Part shown: positions 1-15,300 of the stretch, in pieces
Numbering within the stretch: the first letter of the stretch is position 1
Layout of the letters: each line of letters begins with the position of its first letter
Assembly: GCF_001747085.1 (NCBI RefSeq)
Contig: NZ_MDJD01000007.1
Location: forward strand, 310,001-374,000
From: Flavivirga aquatica
Lineage (GTDB): Bacteria; Bacteroidota; Bacteroidia; Flavobacteriales; Flavobacteriaceae
DNA: 64,000 bases
Direction of reading: 5' to 3'
Notes under the pieces: model-generated
What the model saw: only the letters and a program-made list of their open reading frames with translations
Database searches by the model: none
Told to the model about the DNA's origin: nothing
Position numbers and translations under genes: made by a program

Positions 1-69
1 GCCTACATGACCACCTAAACCTGACCCTTGTGAAGAACGAACTTTAGTAAGTTGATCTAAGGTATAACC
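1..69. repeat. KS5 copy of long intragenic PKS repeat
   Basis: All 69 bases match 8740-8808 (KS3) exactly, whereas the corresponding KS4 bases (from 4375) carry several substitutions. From base 70 onward KS5 differs from both copies more often. The switch in best match suggests gene conversion between non-adjacent modules. Confidence 0.85.
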
Positions 70-390
70 AGCGTCTTCTATAGTTTCCCAGGCAGTTTGT
101 AAAAATAAGCGCTCCTGAGGATCCATAAGTTCTGCTTCACGAGGTGATATATTAAAAAACAACGGATCGAACTTATCAACGTTATCTATAAAACCGCCCC
201 ACTTACTAGCAATTTTGCCTACCTTTCCTTTTTCAGGGTCGTACATGCCTTCAACATCCCATCTCTCCAAAGGTATCTCCGTAATAGAATCCTTGCCCAT
301 TTTCAAGTTATCCCAAAAATCTTCTAAAGTTGCTGCGCCTGGATACCGACCACTTAATCCTATAATCGCTATACCCTCTTTTTTCACCGG
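1..390 (-). other. Start of fifth ketosynthase domain (KS5), truncated by window edge
   Basis: The frame reads GIAIIGLSGRYPGAATLEDFW and then DPLFFNISPREAELMDPQERLF into the edge, which is the N-terminal third of a KS of the same type as KS3 and KS4. The active-site cysteine would lie left of the window. The preceding ACP4-KS5 linker differs from the earlier linkers although the KS itself is nearly identical. This shows that the assembly line continues for at least one more module. Confidence 0.93.
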
Positions 391-3300
391 ATGTGATACC
401 TCTACTATGTTTTCTCCTTCACTAGCAACAAACCGTTTTCTTGTATTAATTGATGCTTTTAAGTCTACCTGTTTAGGTTGGTATATTTTTTCGGGTTGAC
501 TAATTAAAACATCTTCTTTTTTAATATCGATTAGCTCGAGTAATCGATTAGGGTATTCTTGAATGAAATAGTCTGAAAGTTCCGATACATTATTATATTC
601 GAAAAATAAGGTACTTGGAATATCTTCAAAAACTGTATTCAAATTATTTGTGAGACTAACTATCATAATGGAATCAACCCCATATTTCCCAAAAGGTATA
701 GTGTCTTCAATACGATCTGGAGACAGTTTCAATGTCTTGGATAGTATATCTTTCAGATACCTATTAACACCTTCCTTCATTTTATCACGATCTAATTCTG
801 TAATATTTGAAGATTTTTTCTGATCAATAGACGAAGCCTTATCTACTAAATTGATAGACAATTTTGATTTTTGTCCATACAGAATAGCTCCCTGAGAAAC
901 TTCCTGGCTTAAAAAAGTATTGAAAGCGTCTACACCATCTTTAGTTTGAAGTGCATATAGACCTATTTGATCCTTCATATACTGTTCAGTCTTTTCGTCA
1001 ATCTGCATCACTCCTTCCTTCCATAAAGGCCAATTAATACTAATTGTAACACCTTTTCTCTTACCTTTTTTACGTAAATTATTTCTGTAACTCGAATAAT
1101 TATCCATCCAAGCATTTCCACTTGAGTAATCGGACTGACCTATATTTCCAAATGCTCCTGATATACTACTAAAGAAAATCATGAAATCTAAATCCAGATC
1201 TTTAGTCGCTTGGTCTAAATTTTTAGTCCCAATAATTTTTGGAGATAGAACCGTTTCAGATTCATCTATAATTTCATTTTGTAAAATACGGTCTCGAAGA
1301 ACTCCTGCACTATGAATGATTCCATCTAACCTCCCATGCGTGTCTACTATTTCTTTAATTAATTCATTAACAGAAGTACTATTGGATATATCACAACTAC
1401 GGTATATTGCATTAAGGTTTTGTAAACTCGAATCATTAAGTCTGGACTTTTTACTTCTACCTGCTAAAATTAATTTAGTGTCTTTTGTTTCGGAAATATA
1501 CCTGGCAAAAATTTCTCCAAGCCCTCCGCTTCCACCAGTAATTATATAAATACCACCTTCTTTGATTTCAAAACTTGAAGAACTGGTAAATGAATCCTTT
1601 AAAATTGATAATTCACGTACTTCTCTCTTAATTCCATTGTAACGAACTTCTTTAGAAACATCCCATTTTTCAGATTCGATAATTTTGTGTACAGTTTCAA
1701 AGTTTTCGATAGATGAATCTGGAATTCCAATAGTTTTACCAATTATTCGAGAATTTTCTCTATTTGCAGATTTAAGTAACCCACTTATAAAACTATAATT
1801 TACATAATCCTCATTGGAATAAATCACCGTTATAAAGTGTTTTGATTTGGCTGCAAATTTACTTTTCACCAATTCTTTACACTTCTTATAGTAATTTATC
1901 TCGTTATCTTCGTTAATAACGATAACTTCTATTTGTAATAATGTTTGTAACCTTTCTGCTAATTCAGCCGAACCACCAGCCAATACAATAAGCGGAGTAT
2001 ATCCTGCAAGAGTTAGTTGATCAAAACTGTTTTTTTCCTTCCATGTATTCTGATATAAATGTGTTTTTAATTCTTCAGATTCAATACCTGACTGAGAATC
2101 AATAGTATTATTCATATCTAACGGCACAACAACAAAATCTATAAAATTGAGCAAAACATCTCCTGAATTGGATAACAAATTGATATTATAACTGGATATT
2201 TTATCGCCCGTTTTATTTCTTGAGTTCTTCTTTACATAACACCAACTGGTTTTACTTACATCATCATAAATATTCACCTCTTTAACACTGAATGGTAAAC
2301 TCAAACTTCTCTCCGAATCATTCAGGCTTGTACCAAGGCATGTCTGTAATGCACTGTCCAATAGTCCAGGTTGTAAAATAAATCCTTTTTCATTTGACAA
2401 ATTAATCTTACCCAAAGACTCAGAATCATTATAATACAACGCTTCAATTCCTTGAAAACTTTCACCATAATTCAGCCCTAATTTTTTGAATATACTATAG
2501 CAATCAACCTTTTGTTTAGTATAACTTGTACGATTCTTTATTTCATTAATATTAAAAGAAGAGACTGAAGGCAGTAATGATTTTGATAATTTACCCCTAC
2601 TATGAATCAATTCTTTATCTCCTGAGTTGCTATAAATCTCGTATCCTATAGATGACCCTTCTTCAAAAATGCTGATATTTATCTGCTTTTTTGTTTCGTT
2701 TATAGCTATCGGACTTAGCCAAGTTATTTCTTTAATTTGAGTGATTGGTGCGCGAAGACTTCTTTGACCGGCTTCTCTGGCTAGCTCGAGGTATGCTGCC
2801 CCTGGCAATACCTTTTCATCTCCAACTTTATGATCTAAAAAGTAAAGTTCTTTTCCTGTAAATGTACTCTGAAATTTTTGCTCTGTTAAGTCTGATTCAT
2901 TACGATGTAATAATGGGTGCAGTTTTGATTCTGTATTTATATTGTTCAAACTTTTTGTTTGAGTCACCCAATAATGCTCTTTAGTAAAAGGATAAGTAGG
3001 TAAACTTATTTTATTAGGAATATCTCCTTTTTCATAAAGTAGTTGCCAATCAATTTTCGCACCTCCAACCCATAACTGAACTAATGACCTAGATTCCTTT
3101 TTTCTGATTGCTATCTCCATATAGCCTTTACCCGCTTCGCCTTCAAGCAAAAATTCGGAAGCCGTTTCTTGATTCTTTCTGCTAAAGAAAGTTCCTTTCT
3201 TTGAAGAAAGATACAGTTCCATTTCTTTTAATAACGAATCAATATCTTTTACTATAAAAGCCAATCGTTCTTCCATGGACTCTCTTCCAATCTGCAACGT

Positions 3301-6300
3301 ATAGGCTAGATCGTAGATATTAGTTTCTTGGTGATTATCTAAATACGATTGTAAATTGATCACCTGTTCCTGTAATCGATCTTTATTTTTTGCTGACAAT
3401 ACTACAATCGCAGCATCCTTACTCTGGTACCCCTGTCTTTCTTTAGGAACGTATTCTTCTATAATAAGATGGGCATTACTACCTCCTGCACCAAAAGCAC
3501 TAATTCCTGCTAATCGTGGGTTTCCTTCAGGAGTTGTCCAATCCTCTAAATCTTGCTGTACTCTAAACGGCGTGTTTTCAAAATCAATACTCGGATTCAA
3601 TGTCTTAGAATGCAAACTAGGAACTAATTGTTTATGTTTTAACTGCAACAAGACCTTGGTTACTCCTGATATTCCAGCTGCAGATTCTGCATGTCCTATA
3701 TTACTCTTAATACTTCCTATAGCACAATACTGCCCTACTTTACTACCTTTAAAAGCTTTACTTAATCCTGCAATCTCTATAGGATCTCCTAAACTGGTAC
3801 CTGTACCATGTGCTTCTATATAACTAAAATCATCGGGTGAAACACCTGCTCGTTCAATAGCTTCTTGAATCACTCCTGCCTGAGCATTTGGATTTGGTAC
3901 GGTATATCCATTAGCTTTTCCGCCGTGATTCAAACTACTTCCTTTGATAACGCCATAAATTTGGTCGCCATCTGCCTCCGCCTGACTCAATGGTTTTAAT
4001 AGAACAGCACCAACGCCCTCTGAAGGAACGTATCCATTACCGCCTTCTCCAAAACTCTCACATCGCCCCTTATCTGAAACAAACAAGTTCTTACTAAGGT
4101 TTTTGTATTTATTAGGATGTATACTTACATTGACTCCTCCTGCAATGGCCATGCTACATAATCCATTACGGATCGCATCTATGGCTAAATGAATAGAAAC
4201 CAACGAACTTGAGCACATTGTATCTACTCCCATACTTGGACCGTGAAGGTTCAAACAATAAGAAACACGATTCGCTATGCTACTAGAACTAAACCAAGTA
4301 GCCATTGGATTACCTTTTACCGTTTCTTCAGCTCCAAATAATTGATATTCGCCATACATGACCCCTGCATATACGCCTACATGACCTCCTAATCCATCTC
4401 CTTGTGAAGAACGAACTTTAGCTAGTTGATCTAAGGTATAACCTGCATCTTCTATGGTTTCCCAAGCGGTTTGTAAAAATAAACGCTCTTGAGGATCCAT
4501 AAGTTCTGCTTCTCTTGGGGAGATATTGAAAAATAACGGATCGAACTTATCTACATCATCTATAAAACCACCCCATTTACTGGAAATCTTTCCTAACTTT
4601 CCTTTTTCTTGGTCATACATGCCTTCAACATCCCATCTCTCTAAAGGTATCTCTGTAATAGCATCCTTTCCCATTTTCAAATTCTCCCAAAAATCCTCTA
4701 ACGTAGCGGCTCCCGGATAACGACCACTTAACCCTATGATCGCAATATCCTCCTTTACAGAACGTCCTGCATCAAAAGAATGCCCTTTACTAGAAAAGCC
4801 TACAGCACGTTTCCTGCGACTTAGGGTTTTATCTATATTCCCATCAATCTTTGGCAATACTTGTGTTACACTACCTCTATCATCCTTATTTAGACCTGTA
4901 AGTTCTAATAATTGTTTGGTATATGTTTCTGCAAAATAAGTCGACAGGCTGCTTATTGTTTGATATTCGAAAAGTAATGTAACTGGTAAATCCTCGAAAA
5001 CTTCACTCAAACGGTTTGTTAACTTAGAAACCATAATAGAATCAATCCCATATTGAGAGAAAGAATCTTCTGTATCAATCCGTTCTTGTGATAGCTTTAA
5101 AACAGATGAAAATATAGCCTTCACGTATTCCGTGGTCGCTTCTAATAACTTATCTGTTGCTTCTACAGAATTCTCTACCCTGTTCTCCCTCGAATCTGAT
5201 ACTGTTTTTAACAACGAACGCTCCAAACGATCTTTATATCCATAAAAAACAGCACCCTGACTAATCCCTGTAGATAAAAGATGCTCAAAAGCAATAACAC
5301 CATCAGAAGTAGCTAGAGAAAGTAGGCCTGTTCGAGATTCCATATGTTTCTCAATATCCTTGTCTATCCTCATGCCACCTTCTGTCCATAAAGGCCAGTT
5401 GATACTCAAGCTAAGCCCATGTCTTTTGCCCCTAGATACCAAATCATTACGATAAACAGCGTAATAATCCATCCAAGCATTACCACTCGAATAGTCTGCT
5501 TGACCTACATTACCAAAGGCTCCTGCTGTACTGCTGAAATACACCATAAAGTCTAGATTGAATTCTTTGGTAGCTTCATCTAAATATTTAGTCCCTAAAA
5601 TTTTAGGGGCGAGTACTTGAGCGGCTTCATCGATAGTTTTGTTTAATAAAAAGCTATCTCTAAGTACTCCTGCACTATGGATAACTCCATCCAATTTGCC
5701 ATAAGTATCCTTTATATAGGATATCAAAGTGGACACTGATTCCTTATTACTTACATCACAACTATAATAAATAGCTCCAAGAGAAGCTAATTCTTTATCG
5801 TTTAAACGACTTTCTTTTCGTCTCCCTGTTAAAATCAATTGCACTCTCGGAGTCGAAGAAAAATAGGTTGCAAAAATATGCCCCAATCCACCACAACCGC
5901 CTGTGATCACATAAACACCGTTTTCTTTAATTAATAAATCCGTGGAAGTATCTTCTGAAGGTAAGGCTTCTAAATTACGAACCTCTCGTAGATTGCCTTG
6001 GTAACGCACCTCTTTATTTGCATCTAAAAACTCAGAAGTAATAGTACTTCCTATATCATCCAGTTCCTTAACAGATAAACGCTCTAAGCCTATAGTCTTA
6101 CATATTAATTTAGGGTTTTCTTGCTCTGCTGTACGCAATAATCCTGTGATAAAGCCATAATTTAAATACTCAGAATTACGATATACAACAGTGATGTATA
6201 ATAGATCTTTGGTTTCTAAATTAGATTGTACTAATTCCTGTAACTTATTATAAAAAGTTAACTCATCAGATTCATTTACGGTCATAACATTGTAGCCCAA

Positions 6301-9300
6301 AGATTCTCCAAGTTTTTCGGATAAGCTAGTGGAACCACCACATAACACAACTAAACCATTAGCTTCAGGTATCTCAGAAGTACTATTCAAAAGTTGAACA
6401 TTCCAAGTATTGCCATATATTAGAAGCTCTGGGGAAGTTGCAGATGGACTTCCTGAATCGATACTAACTGAATTTTGTATACCATCCAATGGTAAGGTCA
6501 CAAAATCTCGCATGCTTAACAGTACCTCTCCTAACTCAGATAATAAATCAATGTCATAACTTGATATCTTACGATCGGAATTATCAGAACTCTTTCGAAC
6601 ATAACACCAAACGGTTTGAGAAACATCACCATAGATCGTAACTTCTTTTATGCTATAAGGTAAATTAAGATTGATCTCAGAATCGTTTAAGCTAAGACCT
6701 AGACATGTTTGTAAGGCACTGTCTAAAACTCCTGGTTGCAACACATAATTACTATCTCTGGATAACCCTATCTTACTTAGGCATCCTTCTTGATTATAAT
6801 ATAAGGTCTCTACGCCTTTAAAACTCGTACCATATTGAATTCCTAAATCTTTAAAAATTTCATACCAAGAAGTGCTATCTTTTTCTGAAGAAAAACTAGA
6901 AAGCAACGATGAAATTTCATAGGACTCAGGAGAAGTTAAATTAGCAGTACTCAAAGAACCCTCACTGTGAATTAATTCAGAATCTCCTGAACCACTATAT
7001 ATTTCATAACCTAGTCCTTCGGCATCCTCGAAAATACCAACTTGTACCTCAACAGGGTTGCTATTGACTCTTATTGGCTGTAACCACTTAACATCGCGAA
7101 ACTGGGTTATAGGAGCCTCCAACGAAAGAGATCCTGCTACACGAGCAAGTTCTAAATAAACTACGCCTGGTAAAACTTTATCTCCTTGAACAGTATGGTC
7201 TGATAAAAACGACTCTTTACCTGTAAATATACTTTGGTATTTTTGCTCTAATAAACTAGATTCATTACTATGCAACAAGGGATGTAACAGCCCCTTTCCT
7301 CCTATAACTGGTGATAAAATATCCGATACAGGAATCCAATAACGCTCCTTCGCAAAAGGATATGGAGGTAAACTAACAATACTAGGTCTGTTATTCTTAT
7401 ACAATAAACCCCAATCTATAACCGCACCCTTTACCCACAATTGGACTAAAGCAGCATATTCCTGTTTAGAGATAGCTGTTTCAATGTAGGCTTCTCCTGC
7501 TTCTCCTTCCAACGAAAAAGAGGAATTTTCTTTCTTACTATTACCAATAAACAAACCAGATATCTCTCCAGAACTATAAGCCCCTAAACAACCTTTTAAT
7601 TCCGTTAAACCATCAGCAACAAAAGCCAATCGTTCTTCCATGGACTCTCTTCCTATTTGTAAAGTATAGGCTAAATCATAAATATTAGTTTCTGGATTTT
7701 TAATTAAATAGGATTCTAAATTAATTACCTGTTCCTTTAATCGATCTTTGTCCTTTGCTGACAACACTATAATCACTGCATCCTTACTCTCATAAACCTT
7801 CTTTTTTATTGGAACGTATTCTTCAATAATAAGGTGAGCATTACTACCTCCAGCACCAAAACTGCTTAATCCTGCTAAACGTGAACGTCCTTTAGGAGAT
7901 ACCCAGTCCTCTAATTTTTGTTGAACCTTAAACGGTGTCTTTTCAAAATCTATATTTGGATTCAAACGTTCTGAATGTAAACTAGGAACTAATTGTTTAT
8001 GTTTTAACTGCAACAAGACCTTGGTTACGCCTGATATTCCAGCTGCAGATTCTGCATGTCCTATATTACTCTTAATACTTCCTATAGCACAATACTGTCC
8101 TTCTTTACTACCCTTAAAAGCTTTACTCAATCCCGCAATCTCTATGGGATCACCTAAACTTGTTCCTGTACCATGTGCTTCTATATAACTAAAATCATCG
8201 GGTGAAACGCCTGCTCGTGCAATAGCTTCTTGAATTACTGCAGCCTGAGCTTTTGGATTTGGTACGGTATATCCATTTGCCTTACCACCATGATTAAGAC
8301 TACTGCCTTTGATAACTCCATAAATTTGGTCGCCATCTGCCTCCGCCTGACTTAGTGGCTTTAACAGGACAGCACCTACGCCCTCTGAAGGAACGTATCC
8401 ATTACCGCCTTCTCCAAAACTCTCACAACGCCCCTTATCTGAAACAAACATGTTCTGACTAAGGTTTTTATATTTATTAGGATGGATACTTACATTAACA
8501 CCTCCTGCAATGGCCATGCTACATAATCCATTACGGATCGCATCTATGGCTAAATGAATAGAAACCAATGAGCTTGAACACATCGTGTCAACCCCCATAC
8601 TTGGACCATGAAGGTTCAAAGCATATGATACGCGGTTCGCGATACTACTAGGACTACACCAAGTGGATGTTGGATTTCCTTTTAGAGTTTCTTCTGCTCC
8701 AAACAACTGGTATTCACCATACATGACACCTGCATATACGCCTACATGACCACCTAAACCTGACCCTTGTGAAGAACGAACTTTAGTAAGTTGATCTAAG
8801 GTATAACCTGCATCTTCTATGGTTTCCCAAGCGGTTTGTAAAAATAAACGCTCTTGAGGATCCATAAGTTCTGCTTCTCTTGGGGAGATATTGAAAAATA
8901 ACGGATCAAACTTATCTACATCATCTATAAAACCACCCCATTTACTGGAAATTTTTCCTAACTCCCCTTTTTCTGGATCATACATGCCTTCAGCATCCCA
9001 TCTGTCTAAAGGTATCTCTGTAATAGCATCCTTGCCCATTTTCAAATTCTCCCAAAAATCCTCTAACGTAGTGGCTCCCGGATAACGACCACTTAATCCT
9101 ATAATCGCTATATCCTCTTTTATAGAATTCCCTCCTCCAAAAGAACGTCCTTTCTGAGAAGACTCCTTTGAGCGTTTCCTCCGACTTATACTTTTATCTA
9201 TATCTTCAAAATCAACCTTTGATAAAACAGGGGTAATTTCTACATGTTCTTCGTTAAGCCCTGTAAGTTCCAATAAACGTTTGGGATAAGATTTTGAAAA

Positions 9301-12300
9301 ATAAGCTGATAAACTACTTAACGTTTGGTGTTCGAATAGTAATGTAACTGGTAAATCTTCAAAAACGTCACTCAAGCGGTTTGTTAACTTTGAAATCATT
9401 ATAGAATCAATTCCATATTGGGAAAAAGAACTTTCAATATCTATACGCTCTGAAGGTAACTTTAGAACTGATGAAAATATGGATTTCATATAGTCTATGG
9501 TAGCCTCTTGTAACTTGTCTGTTACTTCTACTAAATTATCCTCAGTCTCCACCTCCGAACTTGGGGTTATTTTTAACAACGAACGCTCTAAGCGATCTTT
9601 ATGTCCATAAAAAACAGCGCCTTGGGTAATACCTCTGGATAAAAGAGAGTCAAAGGCTATAATACCATCTGCTGTAGGTAAAGAAAGTAAGCCTGTTCGA
9701 GATTCCATATGCTTCTCAATATCCTTATCTATACGCATACCGCCTTCTGACCATAAGGGCCAGTTAATACTCAAACTAATACCATGTCTCTTGCCTTTTA
9801 ACACCAAATCATTACGATATGATGCATAGAAGTCCATCCAAGCATTACCACTTGAATAATCTGCCTGACCTACATTACCAAAAACACCTGCTGTACTACT
9901 AAAATACACCATAAAGTTTAAAGCCAAATCCTTGGTTGCTTCATCAAGATATTTAGTACCTAAAATCTTTGGTGCGAGCACCTGTGAGGCTTCTTCAATA
10001 GTCTTGTTCAATAAAAAACCATCTCGAAGAACGCCTGCACTATGGACGATACCATCTAAACGACCATAGGTATCCTTTATATGTGATATTAAACTAAATA
10101 CATCCTCTTTATCACTTACATCACAACTATAATAAACGGCTCCAAGAGATAATAACTCCTTATCATTTAAACGGCTTTCTTTACGTCGCCCTGTCAAAAC
10201 CAATTGAACGCCTGGTGTAGAAGAAAAATGGCTTGCAAAAATAAGACCTAAGCCTCCACAACCTCCAGTAATCAGATAAACACCGCCTTCTTTAACTGGT
10301 AAATCTGTGAAATCTGTATTTAATGGTAAGGCTCTTAAACCACGAACTTCTCGTTCTCCGTTTAGGTAACGAACTTCTTTACCTGCATCCAAAAATTCGG
10401 AATTAATAATATGTTTTAAATTATCTAATTCTTTAACAGACAAACTGTCTATGCCTATGGTCTTACAAGTCAATTTGGGATTCTCATGCTCTGCTGTTCG
10501 TAATAAACCTGTGATAAAACCATAATCCAAATATTCCGAATTACGGTACAATACAGTGATTCGTAATGGAACTTTGGTTCCTAAATTGGATTGTATTAAT
10601 TCCTGTAACTTATTGTAATAAGACAGCTCATCGGGTTCATTAACTGTAACAACATCGCTCTCTAAAGATTCTCGTAGCTTATCTGATAAACTAACTGAAC
10701 CTCCTGATAAAATAACTAATCCTTTTTCTTCTGATGATTCCGAAACAGCATCCAAAACCTGAACATTCCATGAGGAATCATATAAATGAAGCTCAGGTAT
10801 TATGTCTGTCAAACTATTTGAATCTTTATTACCCTGATTATGGAAACCATCCGCTGGCAAAGTCACAAAATCTCGCATACGCAATAAAACATCGCCAGAC
10901 TCGGATAATAAATCAATATCGTAACTCGATACCTTATTTGTATGGTCGTTGCTACTTTTGCGAGCGTAACACCAAACGGTTTGGGAGACATCCCCATAAA
11001 GGGTAACTTCTTTTATACTATAAGGTAAACCTAAACTCAAATTATCTAAACTAAAACCTAAGCACGTCTGTAAGGCACTATCCAAAACACCTGGTTGCAA
11101 CTCATAATCACTATCTCTGGATAAGCCGATCTTACTTAAGCAGCCTTCTGGGCTATAATATAAGGCTTCTACACCCTGAAAACCAGAACCATATTCTATA
11201 CCTAGATCTTTGAATATTGTATAAAAAGATGAACCTGACTTCTCTGATAAAAAACCTGAACGTAGTGCTGAAATATCATAAGGCGATGGTGCTGAAAAAT
11301 CGCCATATCCCAAAGTTCCCTGACTATGAATTAACTCTGATTCTGCTGAACCGCTGTAAACTTCATAACCTAATCCTTCTGAATCTTCGAAAATACCAAC
11401 TTGTATTTCAAAAGGACTCTCATTGACGCTTATTGGATGTAACCACTTAACATCTCGAAACTGGGTGATAGGAACCTCCAATGAAAGTGATCCCGCAAAA
11501 CGCGCAAGCTCTAAATAAGCTACTCCAGGTAATGTTTTTTCTCCACGAACATTGTGGTCTAATAAAAACGACTCTTTACCTGTAAACGTACTGCTAAACT
11601 TTTGCTCTTCTAAATTAGATGTATTTTTATGAATTAGTGGATGTAAATAGCTATCACCTCCTAAAACTAGCGATGAAGATTCTGAGAAAGGTACCCAATA
11701 ACGCTCCTTAGCAAAAGGATACGTAGGCAAACTAACTCTTTTGGGTTTTCCTTTAGCATTATACAGGATTTCCCAATCTACATTAAGACCTGCTACCCAT
11801 AAATCTAATACCTTTTCGTATTTTTTCTTGTTTATCCAGGATCCTATAACTTTTTGAATATCATCATCTACCCCCAAAACCCCTACGAGTGATTTATCTC
11901 TCTTAGTGTTTCCACAATAAATATTTTCTTTATAATTTTTATTTTCAAGATATGCAACCAAATTATCCTCCAACTGACTCAGGGATGTCACTATCATAGC
12001 CATCCGCTCCTCCATAGCTGAACGCCCTACTTGGAGAGTATAGGCTATATTTATCAAATCCTTATCTGAAAACTCTTGTCTTTTCAAAGCTTTCAACATG
12101 TTTCCTGCTTGCTCTTTTAATTTTACCTCATCTTTGGCAGAAAGTAGAATTATAGCCGGATTTTGTTTTGTAGTTATAATCTCAGCACCTCTCTCTTCAG
12201 CAGGTACATATTCCTCAATTATTACGTGAGCATTTGATCCTCCTGCTCCAAAAGAAGAAAGACCTGCTCTTCGTGGATATTCCTTTGTCCTTCCATTTTC

Positions 12301-15300
12301 TGTAAGTTCCACGCTCTTCCATTCCGCAAGTTCTTGTTGCACTACAAAAGGTGAATTATTAAAATCTATATTGGGGTTTAATTCTTTAGAATGAAGCGAT
12401 GGAACTAATTGTTTATATTTCATCTGCAACAATATTTTTGTTATTCCCGCCATCCCAGCAGCACTTTCGCAATGCCCAATGTTTGATTTTACCGATCCTA
12501 TTGTACAAAATTGATTTTCTACTGCATATTTCTTAAAAACCTTTGTTAAACCAGCAATTTCTATAGGATCTCCTAAACTTGTACCTGTTCCGTGAGCTTC
12601 CATATAATTAATTGTTCCTGGGTCAATTCCTGCATTGTTCAAGGCTTCTTCAATAACATCAGCCTGAGCATTTGGATTGGGTACTGTATATCCATTTGTC
12701 TTTCCGCCATGATTTATTGCTGTCGATTTAACAATTCCATATATGTGATTACCATCTTCAATAGCCTTAGACAAAGGCTTTAATAATACTGCACCTACGC
12801 CTTCACCTGGCACATAACCATCTCCTCCTTGACCAAAGCTTTCACACTTTCCTTTACTTGAAGCAAAATTTCCTTGCGCTAATAACAAATATTTGTTTGG
12901 ATGAATAGATATATTAACGCCTCCTGCTATGGCAAACTCACATTCAGAATTATGTATGCTTTGACAAGCCAAATGCAACGCGGAGAGAGAAGATGAGCAC
13001 ATGGTGTCTACAGTCATGCTTGGACCATGAAGGTTATAAAAATATGATACCCTATTAGCAATTGAAGCAATATTACCTGATATTGCTAATGTGTTTCCTT
13101 TGGCTTGTTCCTGAGCTCCATAAAGTTGATACTCCTGAAACATGACTCCCGCAAATACGCCTACACTTCCTTCTTTACCTCCTTCTTGAGTATTCATCAA
13201 ACTCTCTTTAGAATACCCTGCATCTTCAATAGCTTTATGTACACATTGCAGAAAAAGTCGTTCCTGAGGATCCATCATTTCTGCCTCTAGAGGCGATATA
13301 TTAAAAAATAGAGGATCAAATTGATCGACACCATCCAGAAAACCTCCCCATTTAGTATAAGTTTTACCTTTTACATGTCTATTTTCATCAAAATACAAAC
13401 TGGAATCCCAACGTTCCTTCGGAATTTCTGTTATACAATCCTTACCATTCTTTAATACGTTCCAAAACTCATTAACATCTTCTGAATCAGGATATTGACC
13501 TGCTAATCCAATAATCGCAATATCTTCTTTCTTTAAAGGTTTTTCTTTTTTTGAACTGTTATTTTCATAAGTAAAGCGCGTTCTTTTACGCCTTACTGCT
13601 TCAATTTCTACCGGCTTCTTATATGCTTTAGAATTATTAGAGGATGTATTTGTTTCTATGACCTCCTTATCTAATCCTAACAACTCTATGAGTTGAGTGT
13701 TAAAATCTTCAAGGAAATACCCGGTTAACGTCTTAATACTTTTATATTCAAAAAACAATGTTTTGGGCAATATTCCAAAAACCTTCTCTAAACTCGAGGT
13801 CAACTGCATGATCATTATTGAGTCAATACCATATTTATCCATGTGAGCATTGGCATCTATCTCTTTAACTGGTAATCTAATAAAAGATGATAGTAAGTTT
13901 TTAAAATAATTTACAGCCTTTTCCTCAAGTAATTCTGGTGAAATAGTAGGTAAAGCCATTAAAGCATCTTTTTTCAACGACTTTTGTAATGATTCATTAA
14001 GTGTTTGCTGTTTTATAAAAGCATTTATTTTTTCTTCATAGCCTTCTATCACCATTACTTGTGCTTTGCCAGATGCAAAGGCACGATACAAAGATTCTAA
14101 CCCATTAGAAGTCTTCATTGGCAACATGCCCATATTTTGTTTCATCAAACCTTCAACGTCTGAGTTTACCTGCATACCTCCTTCTTTCCATAAAGGCCAA
14201 TTTACTGATAACGTATGTCCAAAACGCTTTTGAAAAGTTAGAAGGTCATTTCTATAGACTGCAAAATTATCCATAAAGGCATTAGCTGCTGAGTAATCTG
14301 CCTGTCCTGGGTTTCCTAAACTACCTGCTATGGATGAAAATAAAATAATGAAATCAAGTGGTATTACGCTGCTTGCCTTATCCAGGTTAATCAAGCCATG
14401 TACTTTTACCTGCAAGACTTCTTTCAATTCTGCTTCTGTTTTTTTAATAATGTAATTATCATGTATTATTCCAGCACTATGAATAATACCGTTCAGTTTA
14501 CCGAACCGTTCTACGATATCTTTAATAAGTATCTGAACGTCATTAATTTGTGTTATATCAGTCTGCTTGTATTCTACAATTGCACTATCTCCTTCAAGTT
14601 TCTGGATTTTCTTTTTCCTTTCTTCATTCAAAACAGAACGCCCTGTAAGAATTATAACTGAATGTTCTGCCTTGCTAATAATTTCCTGCGCAAATAACAT
14701 TCCCAAACCTCCCATTCCTCCAGTGATAATATAAACACCGTCTGTTTTCCATAGGTCTTCTTTATAGGAATAGTCTTCTATCGTATTCCAATCAAATGTA
14801 TAGCGTTTATTATTCTTGTGCTGTATGAATGCTTCCCATGGACGATAGCTATTATCGTTAAGTAAAGCTGTTGTTACAACTTTCCAGAAATCAACACCAA
14901 TAAATTGCACAATACTATTCGGATACTCTTGAAATGCAGTCTTTAACATTCCTACAAGCCCCATAAAAGTTTTTTGCTTTCCCTGAGTAGATGCTACAAC
15001 CTGTATAAATATTTTTTTATTAGAGCCATCTTTAATAACACTTTGTAATTCTTTAAATAATTTCAAAGTGTAGTTTGTATATCGCTCCTCTATTTCCTGT
15101 TCTTGAGTCTTAAATACAATACTCCGAACTCCAATAGATTTTAATTCTGCTTCAACTTTTTCAACTAAAACCTCTTCTGGTTCAATTAATATAAGTAAGC
15201 GCTCATCAAATTCCATTTTGTCATCTTTTCCAGAAAATGGGTGTTCTTTCCAGTCTGGAGTAAGTATTAATGTCTTAGCTTCACTTTCATCTTTATTTTT

